A DNA stretch of 64,000 bases, from the NCBI RefSeq assembly GCF_000764305.2, contig NW_025939609.1:62001-126000 (forward strand), written 5' to 3'. Shown here in pieces: positions 54,960 to 64,000 of the stretch (the stretch's first letter is position 1; each line of letters opens with the position of its first letter). This DNA is from Hyalella azteca (taxonomy: Eukaryota > Arthropoda > Malacostraca > Amphipoda > Hyalellidae). Under the pieces are notes generated by a model that made no database searches, had not been told where the DNA came from, and saw only the letters and a program-made list of their open reading frames with translations. Position numbers and translations under genes: made by a program.

Positions 54960-55345
54960 AGGCTTATTATTATTATTATTAGGTAGCGCAGCAATCCTAT
55001 TACAATTTTTATTGTTTATTATTATTATTATTATTATTGGTTAGCGCAGCAGCCCTATTACTATTTTTACGGCTTATTAATATTATTAGATGGCGCATCA
55101 GTCCTATTATTATTATAAGACTTATTGTCGTTATTAGTTAGCACACTATTCCTATTATTATTATAAGGCTTATTATTAGTGCGAGATAAAATATGAGAAT
55201 AGCATGGACGGACCCCCTGCAAGTTAATATAATAATAATAATAGTAAGTAATAATAATAGAATGATAATGGTAAGTTGACCTTACTATTATCACTTATTA
55301 CTATTATTACTATTATTATTACTTAATAGTAAGTAATAATAATAG
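54960..55345. repeat. TTA/TAA microsatellite with larger units and a copied exon edge
   Basis: (TTA)n tracts alternate with GGTAGCGCAGCAATCCTATT-type units. At 55,198-55,215 the sequence GGACGGACCCCCTGCAAGTT repeats the donor edge of the 55,368 exon. Confidence 0.85.
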
Positions 55346-55367
55346 TAATGGACCCCCATGGACGGAC

Positions 55368-55438
55368 CCCCTGCAAGTTCCAGGGCGGCAGCGCGATGAG
55401 CTGTTCCTCCACCACGTGCGCCCCTGGCGGCACACACG
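55368..55438 (-). CDS. Exon: start of CUB2
   Basis: Acceptor TCCGGGCAG, donor AGGG|GTCCGT (weak); phase 1 in, 0 out. It encodes ACVPPGAHVVEEQLIALPPW then NLQG, fitting the CUB opening C..G......L. A partial copy of its 3' edge lies 150 bp downstream. The donor is the least certain of the chain, but the length fits the phases on both sides. Confidence 0.7.
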
Positions 55439-55479
55439 CTGCCCGGACACATGATAGGGGTTAGCGTGAGTGTTGTAGC

Positions 55480-56165
55480 ACCACTACTACCATCACCATC
55501 ACCACTCTTGAACATCACCACCATCATCACCACTCTTAAACATCACCACCACCATCACCACTCTTAAACATCACCACCACCACTCTTAAACATCACCACC
55601 ATCATCACCACTCTTGAACATCACCACCATCATCACCACTCTTGAACATCACCACCATCATCACCACTCTTGAACATCACCACCACCATCACCCTGTCTC
55701 TTATACACATCTAGATGTGTATAAGAGAACATCACCACCATCATCACCACTCTTGAACATCACCACTCTTAAACACCACCACCACCATCACCACTCTTGA
55801 ACATCACCACCATCATCACAACTCTTAAACATCACCACCATCATCACCACCCTTGAACATCACCACCACCATCACCACTCTTAAACATCACCACTTCTAA
55901 CCACTAGCACTGCTACCCCTCACCACCACTGCTACGCTCAACACCACCACCACCCTTCACCACCACCACCACCCTTCAACACCTCTGCTGCCCTCACCAC
56001 CACTGCTACCCCTCACCACCACCCCTCACCACCACCCTCACCACCCACCAGCAGGCACGTAGTGGTGAGCCAGCAGGAAGCCATGGTAGGCTGTGTGTTC
56101 ATCACTCGTGAACACCACCCCTCACCACCACCACCCCTCACCACCCACCACCACCACCCTCACCA
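55480..56165. repeat. CAC/CAT-rich repeat tract and duplicated exon piece
   Basis: 55,480-55,910 repeats CATCACCACCATCATCACCA then CTCTTGAA. 55,910-56,050 is degenerate CACCACC. At 56,045-56,118 a ~74-bp piece of the adjoining CUB1 exon (AGCAGGCACGTAGTGGTGAG ... TCATCACTCGTGAACACCAC) is repeated nearly exactly. Confidence 0.88.
55694..55728. other. Nextera junction adaptor left in the assembly
   Basis: Complete CTGTCTCTTATACACATCT followed by AGATGTGTATAAGAGA, 35 of the 38 bases of a mate-pair junction, inside the CAC/CAT repeat. The repeat length here is therefore unreliable. Confidence 0.96.
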
Positions 56166-56170
56166 CCCAC

Positions 56171-56329
56171 CAGCAGGCACGTAGTGGTGAGCCAGCAGGA
56201 AGCCATGGTATGCTGTGTGTTCATCACTCGTGAACACCACCGTCATCACCCGCCCCGGCGTCACCACCTGCCAGGGGGTGCGGGGGAGGTCCCCTGACAC
56301 CCCCAGCAGCTCCTGAGACCTCCCGTCTT
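56171..56329 (-). CDS. Exon: CUB1 second half
   Basis: Acceptor CGGGTCAG, donor GCTG|GTGGGT; phase 1 in and out. It encodes EDGRSQELLGVSGDLPRTPW then QVVTPGRVMTVVFTSDEHTA and YHGFLLAHHYVPA, the CUB ending LG..SG......V.......V.F.SD....GF.....Y. An acceptor 13 bp upstream (TTGGCAG) is out of phase. The last ~70 coding bases are repeated downstream. Confidence 0.83.
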
Positions 56330-56569
56330 CTGACCCGTAGATCTGCCAATATTTAGCATTAATTAAGGAAATTAATTAATAAGGAAATTGATTTAGGTAT
56401 CTGGCCATATTTATCATTACGTGAATAATTGGGAAAGAATTTTGAATTCAAAAATATCACATCAATGTAGCACTCATTCTGATAGAGATTGATTTAAATT
56501 GAACTTTCTCAATTATGGCCAGGTACTTTGATAATTTCGTTTAATTGTCATTGATAAATTCTGTAGAAT

Positions 56570-56870
56570 TATGTAAAATTCTGTAATATTCTGTACTATT
56601 CTGTACTATTCTATACCATTCTGTACTACTCTATACTATTCTGTACTATTCTATACTATTCAATATTATTCTGTACTATTCTATACTATTCTATATTATT
56701 CTGTACTATTCTATATTATTCTATACCATTCTGTACTACTCTGTACTATTCTGTACTATTCTATACTATTCTATATTATTCTATACCATTCTGTACTACT
56801 CTGTACTATTCTATACTATTCTATACTATTCTATACCATTCTGTACTACTCTGTACTAGTCTGCAATATT
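56570..56870. repeat. 10-bp repeat CTGTACTATT / CTATACTATT
   Basis: About 28 copies in the CUB1 intron. Confidence 0.93.
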
Positions 56871-57109
56871 CAGTAATATTCAGGACAAATCCAAGAATAT
56901 TCGAACGCAACTATAATGCTGAAATATTGACGGAAGTTCCGTTTCAGCAAACAACAAACCCTCTAACACGACGGTACACTCCGGATAGGATTTGAACCAC
57001 GACTAAAAATGTATTAAATTCACAGAAATGTACAGTTATAATGGTCAAGATTAGTATTAATGAACATCGACAATAATATTTCCAAATGAACATCGATACA
57101 ATTTGTTAC

Positions 57110-57210
57110 CCACGTGGACGAAGTCGTAGTTGCGCTCCGTGTCGAACTTGAGGAACTTAGCGTGAATGACATGCTGATGGGGCGCTCTGATGACCCATTG
57201 ACACGTCACG
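57110..57210 (-). CDS. Exon: CUB1 C-x-W strand
   Basis: Acceptor GTGTGCAG, donor GTGG|GTAACA; phase 2 in, 1 out. It encodes VTCQWVIRAPHQHVIHAKFL then KFDTERNYDFVHVG, matching CUB C.W.I.AP..H.I...F..FD.E....YDF..V. This is the best-preserved CUB segment. Confidence 0.92.
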
Positions 57211-57244
57211 CTGCACACACGAGAATTAGGGTTAATATGTGATG

Positions 57245-57590
57245 TAGCGTGACATGCTACGTGCATATTAATGTGTGACATGCTAGGGGCTGTAAAAGCG
57301 GGGTGACATGCTACGAGCTGTTGTGTTGTAGCGTGACATGCTACGAGCTGTTGTGTTGTAGCGTGACATGCTAGGAGCTGTTGTGTTGTAGCGTGACTTG
57401 CTACGAGCTGTTGTGTTGTAGCGTGACATGCTACAAGCTGTTGTGTTGTAGCGTGACTTGCTACGAGCTGTTGTGTTGTGGCGTGACATGCTACAAGCTG
57501 TTGTGTTGTAGCGTGACTTGCTACGAGCTGTTGTGTTGTAGCGTGACTTGCTACGAGCTGTTGTGTTGTAGCGTGACATGCTATAGCTAT
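57245..57590. repeat. 30-bp minisatellite GTGACATGCTACGAGCTGTTGTGTTGTAGC
   Basis: About ten near-identical copies, close upstream (gene sense) of the CUB1 exon at 57,210. ORFs on both strands (SRYNTTA, CCSVTCYELL) are artefacts. Confidence 0.94.
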
Positions 57591-57808
57591 TTCAATCGAA
57601 GTTGATAACAGGAAACGGTCTGACCTTCCGTTAAAATGTCGTTAATTTTTTTCAATATCAAAAGGAAAAAGGAACGGTCTGACCTGCAATTAAAACATTA
57701 AATATTTTCAATATCAACAGGAAATCATCGAAGAAGCGCTAAAATCGTTTGTCATGACGCTGGTGCCTTGCTCACGGTCAGAGATTTGCTTTCCACGGCC
57801 GTTCCTAC

Positions 57809-58128
57809 CCCTCTACCGCCTGACATGAGTAACCGGAGCAATATTGTCACAAGTTTGGTAGTATATTATTATTACTAATATAATATAATATTAGTAATAT
57901 TATTAATATTAGTGACCGGAGCAATATTGTCACGCGCCTACTTCCCAAAAAGGATACGTTCTAGTGAGCGCAAAATGACTTGCACTGATGGTTGCCGCCA
58001 CGTACGACAACTTTAAAATGTTCTCTGTTGCGTACAAACGTCACCAGGTTGCTACACTCAATAGTTTACGTGTAATTTAAGTTGAAAGTTATGCTCCCGG
58101 AGAGTGACATACGTCGGTAGAGGGTTAA
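57809..58128. mobile_element. piggyBac-like MITE, copy 2
   Basis: CCCTCTACCGCCTGACATGA at the left, GGTAGAGGG+TTAA at the right. Highly similar throughout to 19,682-20,001 (ACTTGCACTGATGGTTGCCG, AACGTCACCAGGTTGCTACA). The left TTAA is lost. Confidence 0.78.
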
Positions 58129-58249
58129 TACCGATATAACGGTCAGCATTTCTTGTATGCTGCCACAGTATTATAATAAATTTAATTGTGTCTATCTATT
58201 GTGGGGGTGCAGTAGTAAGTATTGTGTTGTGCACCCCTGGTGGGGTGCA

Positions 58250-58410
58250 GTAACAGGTCACCTGGTGGGGTACAGTAACAGGTCACCTGGTGGGGTGCAG
58301 TAACAGGTCACCTGGTGGGTGCAGTAACAGACAGTAACAGGTCACCTGGTGGGGTACAGTAACAGGTCACCTGGTGGGGTGCAGTAACAGGTCACCTGGT
58401 GGGGTACAGC
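58250..58410. repeat. Exon-edge minisatellite (donor side) of CUB1, 25-bp unit
   Basis: Gene-sense unit CCCACCAG|GTGACCTGTTACTG, about six copies. The first contains the last coding bases and donor of the 58,396 exon; the rest are perfect donor decoys. Confidence 0.9.
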
Positions 58411-58516
58411 AGCAGGTTCGTCCAGCGGGCCAGCGCAGAGTCCCAGTTCGCAGGAGGGAAGGCGAGGTGGCTCGTGAAGTTCGAAGGTCCAATCACCAGA
58501 GCGCGTCCGTTGCACT
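58396..58516 (-). CDS. Exon: start of CUB1 (first exon seen in the window)
   Basis: Acceptor GCATTTGCAG, donor ACCAG|GTGACC; phase 1 in, 2 out. It encodes CNGRALVIGPSNFTSHLAFP then PANWDSALARWTNLLLYPT, plausible for the CUB opening C......G...SP..P. It needs an upstream exon leaving phase 1; none could be assigned between 58,520 and 64,000. The 5' end of the gene therefore lies beyond the window or in unrecognised exons. Confidence 0.78.
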
Positions 58517-58756
58517 CTGCAAATGCGGTCATTGATAATTATAAATTTTAATTTAATTAAAAAATTAATTTTCGATGTAAGTGTCTATCAAAATAAATAA
58601 TCAGACATATTCTGACGTTAATATGCACTTACTTATAATCAGACGTTTTAGAAACAGGCGTTTAGTACCAGGATGAATATAAATTAGCCGTTTTTATATA
58701 GCCCGTAATAATCCTTTGAACCTTTTAAAATAAAACAAAAAGTTCTATGCCTGCTT

Positions 58757-58985
58757 TCACAAGTGATCCGGCCTTTGGAACTCGATCTTTCCATAGCTGG
58801 CGATTGATTGAGATAGCTGCTGGACTTATTGCCTGGTCCGTAAGTAGCTGGGCATTTTAAGACTGAACATATGCTCCTGCATAGCTTCGTCTAGTCTTAT
58901 TGCCTGGTCCGTAATTTGCTAGGCATTTTAAGACTGAACATATGCTCCTGCATAGCTTCGTCTAGTCTGTTCTTGAAGGCATATT
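58757..58985 (-). mobile_element. CR1-like LINE 3' fragment with internal 72-bp duplication
   Basis: Matches 50,080-50,225 (GATCCGGCCTTTGGAAC, ATAGCTTCGTCTAGTCTG). The segment starting TTATTGCCTGGTCCGTAA is present twice in tandem. Confidence 0.8.
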
Positions 58986-59404
58986 TCTTTCGATAGGTAA
59001 GAACGCTAGACGCTATAACAGCCTATGAAGTCAAGTGCTCAAAGTCATAACGCCGGATGACCACAGCCATAAAATAAGCTTGCTGAAGGTAAGCACGGCC
59101 ATACTGCATCTGGCCAAACCTCTTCCGGCCTAACCTACGCAAGTTGCAACATTTCTCCACCCAAATTGAGTGGACCTAACCTAACCTCATTGGTTGCAGA
59201 AAGTTAGAAAGGCGGTCCAAGTGTGGTGGTAGAGCCACTCAATTGTGGCTGAAAGAAGGTTGAGAGCCGGGACAGCGTGAATACCGAATAATAAGAGGAA
59301 CAGAGTTGCTTAAAGGTGAACTTTCATAAGTAAAAATTTGTGGTGACATTCTTTCTAAACGCAAGAAATTTAAAGAGCACAAGGCATGAATTTGTGGGTT
59401 GGAC

Positions 59405-59565
59405 CGTCGAATGTGATGCTGTTCTGACCTGCAGGCGAGCTGCAACAGACAAATGTGACGCTGTTCTGACCTACAGGCGAGCTGCAACAGACAAATGTAT
59501 TCTGACCTGCAGGCGAGCTGCAACAGACAAATGTGACGCTGTTCTGACCTGCAGGCGAGCTTCAA
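59405..59565. repeat. Tandem repeat, ~42-bp unit, 4 copies
   Basis: Unit CTGACCTGCAGGCGAGCTGC then AACAGACAAATGTGACGCTG. Minus and plus ORFs here are artefacts. Confidence 0.9.
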
Positions 59566-59569
59566 AATG

Positions 59570-62100
59570 AATGCTGGAGCTCTATATTTTTGTGTAACCC
59601 CTCAGTTTTGTAAGACGAACGCTTGATCTCTGTGCTCTGATATAAGCACTTGGTTTCGAATGACGTGATTCGTAAATGATCCATCGAATGACCGTAAATT
59701 ATTTTTAAGTCATTGCTTGTACATTTTTACATAGAACTCGGCATATTTTTTTACCATTTTCATTTTAAATGGTCTCTCTAAGCTGTTCTTTTTATTTAAA
59801 TTCTATTTTTTCGTGGAATTCATTTTTTAGAACATCCATACGCATTCTTAAATTCGAGGTGGCTTTTATGGGGCATTCTCGTATTTATGACCCTCTTTGA
59901 AACTTGGACTATTTGCGGAGAAAAGGTTGTATTTTTTTGGCTATACAAGCACTTTTGATGTATTTTTCAACCATAGCTATGAGACAATCATGTTTATCTA
60001 TGACCGGATTTCGTTGCGTATTTTCATCCATAAAATGCAGGTATGAATTTCAATGCATAAATAAAATAAAGTCAATAATAATACACAATACACTATACAC
60101 TAAAGTCACTAATACTGTCAATACAACACCAATTTAATATAGGATTGAAGAGGGGAAACTCTAGCCCTGCACCAGGGGTCACTTAGCAGCTGAGATATGG
60201 CCTAAGTTTTGGCTCTAACCATCGGGTAATTGGCGCCCAAACTGCTGTCGCGACAGCGGGTGTCGTGGCTGAAGAATTATGGCCGCTACTTACCTAATAA
60301 ATATGATCGGCAAATAAGGGCGGGTCATTTATAGGTTAACCTGAAATTAGGTACATTTATTGTAGGGTAATTACACGTCGATTGAATTTACGCTTCTTGG
60401 TCGGGGGTTCGATAAATGTGTAAGATACTGAACCTGTACTTTTGTTTTTTAATAGCAAAGAGAAAATTCTGGAAAATTTTTAAATGAATAAATTGAGGTC
60501 TAGCAATTTATAAATATAATGCAATTAAGAAGTAAACTGAAACACATGTATTAGTTCAAGTGAATTTAGTTTACATGGCTGGTGACCGTGAGACGAGTGC
60601 GGGATGCGCGTATTTGACACCTAACAGCTTCGGGACGGGCAACGGCCGAATCTGAGAAGAGGCATCTGATGGGTGGGGGCATGCAAATCTATGTACATAA
60701 TATACCCCCAGTCTAGACGAAAAACATAAAAACTAATTTATCACCGCCGCACCATGATACAAATGGCAAAGAAACCCGACGTTGAGCTGGAAATAATAGC
60801 ACTTATTAACTTATTACAATTATCAACCCCAACTTCCCACATAACCCACAAGTCACAACCAAACATTCTCTAACACTAATCTTAATGTACTTGACATTTT
60901 CACGCAATAATCAGTCCTCAAAGTTCTTCCACAACATTAACAAACAACAGTCTAGTGTCTCTACAAGGCTCAATTTTAATGCATGGACTTTGAGAACAGA
61001 ATCCATTTCACATGGCGTAATTTAAATGTGGTAGCTAATTCCTCTATTTCTAAGGATGGAATAGTAGGGATGAAATAGTAATATTCTTTACTAAAACATG
61101 ATTAACTAATCGCGGTAATTCAATCAAAGGCGAAACCTTCATGCATTCTTATTTCCCATTGCATGCAAATTATCCAGAATGATTTTTTGCTATTAACTGC
61201 CATTTCACGATACGTCACCGGAAAGTTCCGATTCAGTACACGTTTTACAAGGGTCAATAAAATTCTATCAATACAGTGGCTGTGAACATTTCTACGGCCG
61301 AATTGAATATAAACATTCCTACCGCCGAAATTACGTTTGGAATTTGTGACCATTCGAACATTACTATGCTCCATTACAACTTTAGAAATCTCTCCTCTTA
61401 TAAGTTGTTGTTCAACTAAAATAACCCAATACTTCGATTTTCCTCCGGTAATAAACCTGATGATACAATGGAATAAAGCACATAAAAACGGATAACGACC
61501 AACGCAATTACTTACGATTAGGCTAGGCATCTACAATGTACGTTCAATCCTGTATTGCTTGCAAGCGGCCCGGCGCCGGGGTATGAAGACTACCTCGTAT
61601 CGATTCAAAACGTAATCATGCACGCAATTGACTGTGGACAATAATTATTCTAGACTTACGGTTTCACAAATCGATCCAACTATCTTGTCTAATTAGAAAT
61701 AAAACCTATAGTATATGAACACGAGCGAGCTGAAATAAGATGCTTGTGCCAACATATACCCCGAGTTAAAAATTTATTTTACAGCGAAAATTTCGAAGCT
61801 CAACTGTGTGTTTTTGCATGTCGCCATGCCGTGTATTCCAACCGTCAAAGAATTTCACTTTAGGAGACACTGGACATTAAAAACTTGGGAAGTTGCGTTT
61901 CGACAATTTACGAAATTAACATGTTCATCCTTTAAAACAGAATTATTTCCAATTCACCGCTCCACTAGTCATACTAAGATTGAACGATTGTAATGAGAAA
62001 AATATCTCAACCGTAAGTCGAACGCGTCGAAATGCACCAAACTACTGACGCCACATCGTCTACGTCTCCACTCTCCGGCTCTCCGCTGTTGCATTGCCAT
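59570..62100. other. Unique sequence without a supported gene
   Basis: Mixed AT-rich DNA. The minus ORF 61,120-61,530 (136 codons, ...VKRVLNRNFPVTYREMAVNS...) has no domain I recognise and a GTAAGT a few codons in; it may be chance. No splice-linked exon of the large gene was found here. Confidence 0.5.
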
Positions 62101-62121
62101 TGTTTTGAGGTAGTGGGGTAT

Positions 62122-62381
62122 CATGGTTGAACTATATAAGGTTGACCCACCATTATTTCCGTATTTCGGTTCAGCTATCTTGTTAATTAAGTCACTGAGA
62201 CTGAGAAACGGAAACTATCACGCCATTCCCATGACGGATGGGTTGACTGGTTTGATCGCATTTTGGTGGATAGTTAACGCCCGTGACGTCACTGAAATCA
62301 GTGACGTCGCAGGCGAACAACAAACTACATCTGCAAAAATGAGCTTCTCAAGGGTCAACCTTATACTAGTTCAACCATGGT
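62122..62381. mobile_element. Short inverted-repeat element (~260 bp)
   Basis: Termini CATGGTTGAACTATATAAGG+TTGACCC and, inverted at the right, CATGGTTGAACTAGTATAAG+GTTGACCC; about 27 bp of TIR with one small indel. The plus ORF 62,123-62,479 runs through it and is probably chance. Confidence 0.65.
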
Positions 62382-62489
62382 GGGGTAATCTCACCTGTGG
62401 ACAGGGAGTAGCACTATGGGGTTATTTTAGCGGCCTTGCCTCCGATGCGTGGATGTTGAAGCTATTAGTATGCATATAATTTGCTCATG

Positions 62490-62960
62490 TTGCCCAAAAA
62501 AGCAATTCACACGTGTTATCAGAACGCGTCGCACACGTGAAAACAAAAAAGCAACGCAAGCGTGTTTACAGAAAATTTATGTTCGTGTTAAATTACGTAT
62601 TGACGATAACGCAGTTCACGCATGCATGCTCTGTTGAAGACGCATGTGTTGGTGGACACTAATCGCAAACCTGTTGACATAAAAGTAACGCAAGCGTGTT
62701 GAGAAAACGCAATGCCTGCGTGTTTTGCTATGCTCACACAAAGCACGCGCGATAGAAGACACGCACTGCACGCATGTTGAATCTCGCTCAACTCTCGCGT
62801 AAGCAACACGCCCTCAATACAAACGTATTGCAAATAACGCAACGCATGCATGTTGACGCATACGCAATGCAGAAGTGTTGCTACATTGAAACGCTCGCGT
62901 GTTGGGTTTGAAACGCTTACGCGTTGAAACTTGAAACGCTCGCGTGTTGATAAGTTGGAA
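62490..62960. repeat. Degenerate array of CGCGTGTTGA / ACGCAACGCA motifs
   Basis: Irregularly spaced (~24-30 bp) copies of a bipartite motif (ACGCAACGC, CGTGTTGA). Strongly diverged and CpG-rich compared with its flanks. Confidence 0.6.
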
Positions 62961-63114
62961 TCCATGCATAATGCACATGCAATGTCAAAACTAAAGGCAG
63001 GGGATTGTCACGCTCGCGCTAAGAACTCTTGCCTGCTACAGAGCAGGGTAAACAAATGTCGGCTCACCAGTCGCTGATTTCTTGTGTCATTTGATTTATT
63101 TTTTACCATGGAAC

Positions 63115-63240
63115 AATCAAAAGCAGCTCATATATAGCAGCTGAATACAAGAAACGGCCGTTTCACTTGCGATTCACTTCTAATGCGAGCCAAAAGTAGC
63201 TCATATATAGCAGCTAATTCAAGAATTCAAGGAACGGCCG
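63115..63240. repeat. ~70-bp tandem duplication
   Basis: Two copies of AGCTCATATATAGCAGCT followed by GAACGGCCG and ATTCACTTCTAA-like sequence. The copies start near 63,126 and 63,198. Confidence 0.8.
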
Positions 63241-63365
63241 CTAGAAATTCACCTCTAAGGAGAGATTGGCGACGGAAAGGCGCCAGACAGCCGACTCTAA
63301 ATTATGATTGGGTTGTAATACCCTGACATGGAGGAAATAATCAATTGAACGCAACACGTAAAAAA

Positions 63366-63510
63366 ATATAACTCGGTACTCACTGCAGTGAGTGACAAAG
63401 AGCGCATTTTCTCGTCGACTAAAACGTGAAGTCACGGACGGACAGACACAGACAGACGGACATGGCGATCACAATAGTGCATTTTTTCCATAAATGAGAA
63501 AATGCGCCAA
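63366..63510 (-). mobile_element. MITE family B, copy 4
   Basis: Same orientation and body as 49,605-49,757 (ACTCACTGCAGTGAGTGACA, GGCGATCACAATAGTGCATT, GAGAAAATGCGCC). 63,510-64,000 holds nothing recognisable. Confidence 0.82.
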
Positions 63511-64000
63511 AAATGGTCTGCAACACGCATTGTACTTAATGATTTCGGATTGCATTTTATTCAAATCTCTAAGCCACCATTTGTGAATTAATCAAACTAT
63601 ATATTTCTTTTGGTTTCGATAAGAGCTACCACTTCCTCAAAATTAATTCCAACTTATGTTTAGAATTGAAGACCCAAATGAAAATAACTTCACTTTATGA
63701 GAACGAATCCTACGGAACTAATTGGAACGACTCGTTATTGCTAGAAAAAGAAACGTAATAAACGCTAAAATTTCACAGACCTCTTTATAAAAATTGAGGG
63801 TTAATATAAAAAATTCAGAATTTAAAAATTTGCGGTAGGATATTCATAAATTCCCAAGAACGAGATTAATTATTTCCATGGCATTTGATCATGAGCTGAC
63901 GAGACTGCGGCGAGCGTTTCAGACTCTCAGGCTTTGTTTACAAACACACTCTCAAATTGCGCCTCATTTAGCGACGGACGTCTAATTTTACCCTGAAGAA

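Noticed and set aside
55694..55728. A perfect short palindrome that could be read as an operator or hairpin
   Set aside because: It is the synthetic Tn5 mosaic-end pair from library preparation.
61120..61530. 136-residue minus ORF
   Set aside because: No recognisable domain and no splice continuity; kept only as a remark in the unique region.
62123..62479. 118-residue plus ORF
   Set aside because: Runs through both termini of a short inverted-repeat element, so chance coding is likely.
63253..63325. Minus candidate exon VLQPNHNLESAVWRLSVANL upstream of CUB1
   Set aside because: It has a CAG acceptor and GTGAAT donor next to a MITE, but the phase does not fit the CUB1 first exon and no domain is recognisable.

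Overview
The window is eukaryotic, intron-rich and packed with repeats. Spliced minus-strand exons, CR1-like LINE tails, tRNA-derived SINEs, piggyBac- and hAT-like MITEs and dozens of minisatellites point to an arthropod, possibly a crustacean (inference; no ribosomal or mitochondrial marker is present). There is no operon, CRISPR array or bacterial gene.

Nearly everything coding belongs to one very large gene read right to left, from about 58.5 kb to 1.5 kb, open at both window edges. I place 37 exons (about 8.0 kb, about 2,660 codons). Their lengths and phases fit at every junction after one exon is moved back to its proper place and one unfound exon is allowed for. In protein order: CUB1 (58.5-56.2 kb), CUB2 with a Pro-rich insert (55.4-51.5), CUB3 (49.6-48.6), CUB4 (46.3-42.5), MAM1 (41.9-39.1), MAM2 (38.8-36.8), MAM3 (36.4-29.9 plus the exon now at 23.6), a linker (26.7), LDLa1-3 (25.7-19.4), a linker (18.5), LDLa4-6 (17.9-16.5), a long Ser/Pro/Asn-rich region with LDLa7 (16.5-15.5), MAM4 (13.9-11.1), MAM5 and a linker (9.8-1.5). 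This is a secreted or membrane ectodomain of the MALRD1/enteropeptidase-like modular class. Start codon, signal peptide, membrane anchor and 3' end are not seen. One possible first exon of another gene lies on the plus strand at 12,975-13,154.

The rest is introns. Tandem repeats with 10-140 bp units fill many of them, and at about a dozen junctions the repeat unit contains a copy of the exon edge itself (donor or acceptor). Mobile DNA includes a perfect 409-bp fold-back element with a 6-bp target duplication, four copies of a 145-bp MITE, piggyBac-like TTAA MITEs, a hAT end, two SINEs sharing their tail with a CR1-like LINE, and decayed non-LTR ORF1 and pol remnants.

The assembly has defects. 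Nextera transposase junction adaptor sequence remains at 24,773-24,802 and 55,694-55,728. A 186-N gap lies at 30,812-30,997. A 1.3-kb block at about 23,476-24,772, which holds a MAM3 exon, appears to be the missing content of that gap.
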